Positions 4,752 to 5,802 of a DNA stretch of 5,802 bases are shown piece by piece (the stretch's first letter is position 1; each line of letters opens with the position of its first letter). The notes beneath the pieces are model-generated. The model saw only the letters and a program-made list of their open reading frames with translations. It made no database searches and was not told the origin of the DNA. The position numbers and the translations under genes were made by a program. Source of the stretch: an uncultured bacterium (GTDB taxonomy: Bacteria > Patescibacteriota > CALEFQ01); assembly GCA_937877125.1 (NCBI GenBank), contig CALEFQ010000012.1, forward strand, positions 1-5,802, given 5' to 3'.

Positions 4752-5802
4752 TCAGGGCAGGAAGGTTTTAAACCATTTCTTCATTTTCCCGACAGTGTCG
4801 GAAACGGAAGAAGGCAACCCGCCGCGTTTGAAACGGCCGGATTTTACCTCGGTTCCTGCGCCCCATAAGACTAAACCTACGGCGGTGGCAAAGGCGGGAT
4901 CATCTATTTTGTCGACGGCCACGGGAATTCCGGACGGCAGACCGATCTGTCCCGGCAAACGCAATTCCTCTTTGGCGTAATCAACAATGTCAGGCATCTT
5001 GGCGCCGCCGCCAGTCAAAACGACTCCGGCCGGCAGCTGACCGCTCTTGCCTACTTTGCGCAATTCTTTATCAACGAGCGAAAAAATTTCAGATAATCTG
5101 GCTTCGACAATTTCGGCTATTTCCCGACGGTCGACCTTCTGCTCCTCATGCTTATCGATTTTCGCCAGATTTATTTCCTCTTTATCGGTAATCGTCGAAG
5201 GCAAAGCCGTGCCGTAATCCAATTTAACTGTCTCGGCCACATCAACCGACGTCCGTAAACCGATAGCAATATCATTAGTAATATGTTCGGCCCCGACCGG
5301 CAATATCTTAGTATGTATCAAATCACCTTCTTCGTAAGCGATTAAGCTGGTAGTCCCCGCTCCAATGTCGACCAAAACTACTCCCAACTCTTTCTGGCGC
5401 TTGGTCAAGACTGCTTCGGCCGCCGCTAAAGGCGACAGAACTAAATCATCGATATCGACCCCGGCGCGGTAAATGCATTTGGTCAGATTTTTTATGAAAG
5501 ACGACGCGCCTTGAATAATGTGAGCCTCGACTTCGAGACGCACGCCGCTCATCCCGATCGGATCTTTGATGCCTTCCTGATCGTCAACAATGAAAGTCTT
5601 GGGAATGACATGCAATATCTCACGGTTACTCGGCAACGAAATCGCTTGGGCCGCCTCAATCACCCGCGAGACATCATCTTCACCGATCTCGCCGTCAGCC
5701 CGAGACACCGCAATGACCCCGCGACTTAATTGAGAAGACACATGGGAGCCGCCGAGGGAAACATAAACCGATTCGATCGGAAAGCCAGTCACCCGTTCTG
5801 CT
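4752..5802 (-). CDS. ftsA: Cell division protein FtsA, N-terminus outside the window
   Basis: Actin-like ATPase that anchors FtsZ to the inner membrane and recruits later division proteins. The visible 349 residues start AERVTGFPIESVYVSLGG; about 60-70 N-terminal residues, including the first phosphate loop, should lie beyond 5802, so the GTG at 5792 is an internal valine codon, not a start. SLGGSHV and the following segment belong to domains 1A/1C. VVLVDIGAGTTSLIAY near residues 141-156 is the second phosphate loop, and VVLTGGGAKMPDI near 260-272 the adenosine-binding loop. The C-terminus VGKMKKWFKTFLP can form the amphipathic membrane-targeting helix typical of FtsA, which supports TGA at 4754-4752 as the true stop. 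It lies upstream of ftsZ in the usual order, but ends at its own terminator. Confidence 0.95.
   Translation of the reverse strand, partial: AERVTGFPIESVYVSLGGSHVSSQLSRGVIAVSRADGEIGEDDVSRVIEAAQAISLPSNREILHVIPKTFIVDDQEGIKDPIGMSGVRLEVEAHIIQGASSFIKNLTKCIYRAGVDIDDLVLSPLAAAEAVLTKRQKELGVVLVDIGAGTTSLIAYEEGDLIHTKILPVGAEHITNDIAIGLRTSVDVAETVKLDYGTALPSTITDKEEINLAKIDKHEEQKVDRREIAEIVEARLSEIFSLVDKELRKVGKSGQLPAGVVLTGGGAKMPDIVDYAKEELRLPGQIGLPSGIPVAVDKIDDPAFATAVGLVLWGAGTEVKSGRFKRGGLPSSVSDTVGKMKKWFKTFLP

Overview
The window looks like a chromosomal segment of an anaerobic, probably fermentative bacterium, with moderate GC and AT-rich gaps. The FtsZ N-terminus ([16 protein letters not shown]), the sparse Shine-Dalgarno signals and the gene content remind me of Candidate Phyla Radiation (Patescibacteria/Parcubacteria) genomes. 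That placement is an inference from pattern memory, not a computed result. TAA and TGA both act as ordinary stops. All recognisable genes are on the minus strand, so the window reads from right to left.

Right part (5802 to about 3320): division genes. ftsA enters from outside the window (its N-terminus is missing) and ends in an amphipathic membrane-targeting helix. A strong intrinsic terminator follows its stop codon at once. A 150-base gap comes next, with a repeat-rich hairpin and a palindrome, then a complete ftsZ with its own intrinsic terminator. FtsA tethers the FtsZ ring to the membrane, but the terminator between them suggests that ftsZ is driven mainly from its own promoter.

Middle (about 3320 to 2919): a roughly 400-base non-coding region. 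It holds an extended -10 promoter on the minus strand overlapped by two candidate NrdR boxes 32 bp apart centre to centre, a perfect DnaA box and a weaker alternative promoter.

Left part (2918 to 1): a class III (oxygen-sensitive) ribonucleotide reductase operon in the order nrdR (repressor), nrdD (catalytic subunit), a 56-residue ORF and nrdG (radical-SAM activase, truncated by the window edge). The main surprise is here. The nrdD frame stops at three consecutive TAA codons inside the C-terminal zinc-ribbon region. The missing end, including the glycyl-radical motif RVVGY, lies about 70 bases further on in another reading frame with its own ATG. The essential radical-bearing C-terminus is therefore on a separate small ORF. 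It could be a natural two-chain reductase, a recoding event or a broken gene. Intercistronic hairpins lie between nrdR and nrdD and, with a perfect 13-bp stem, just upstream of nrdG.
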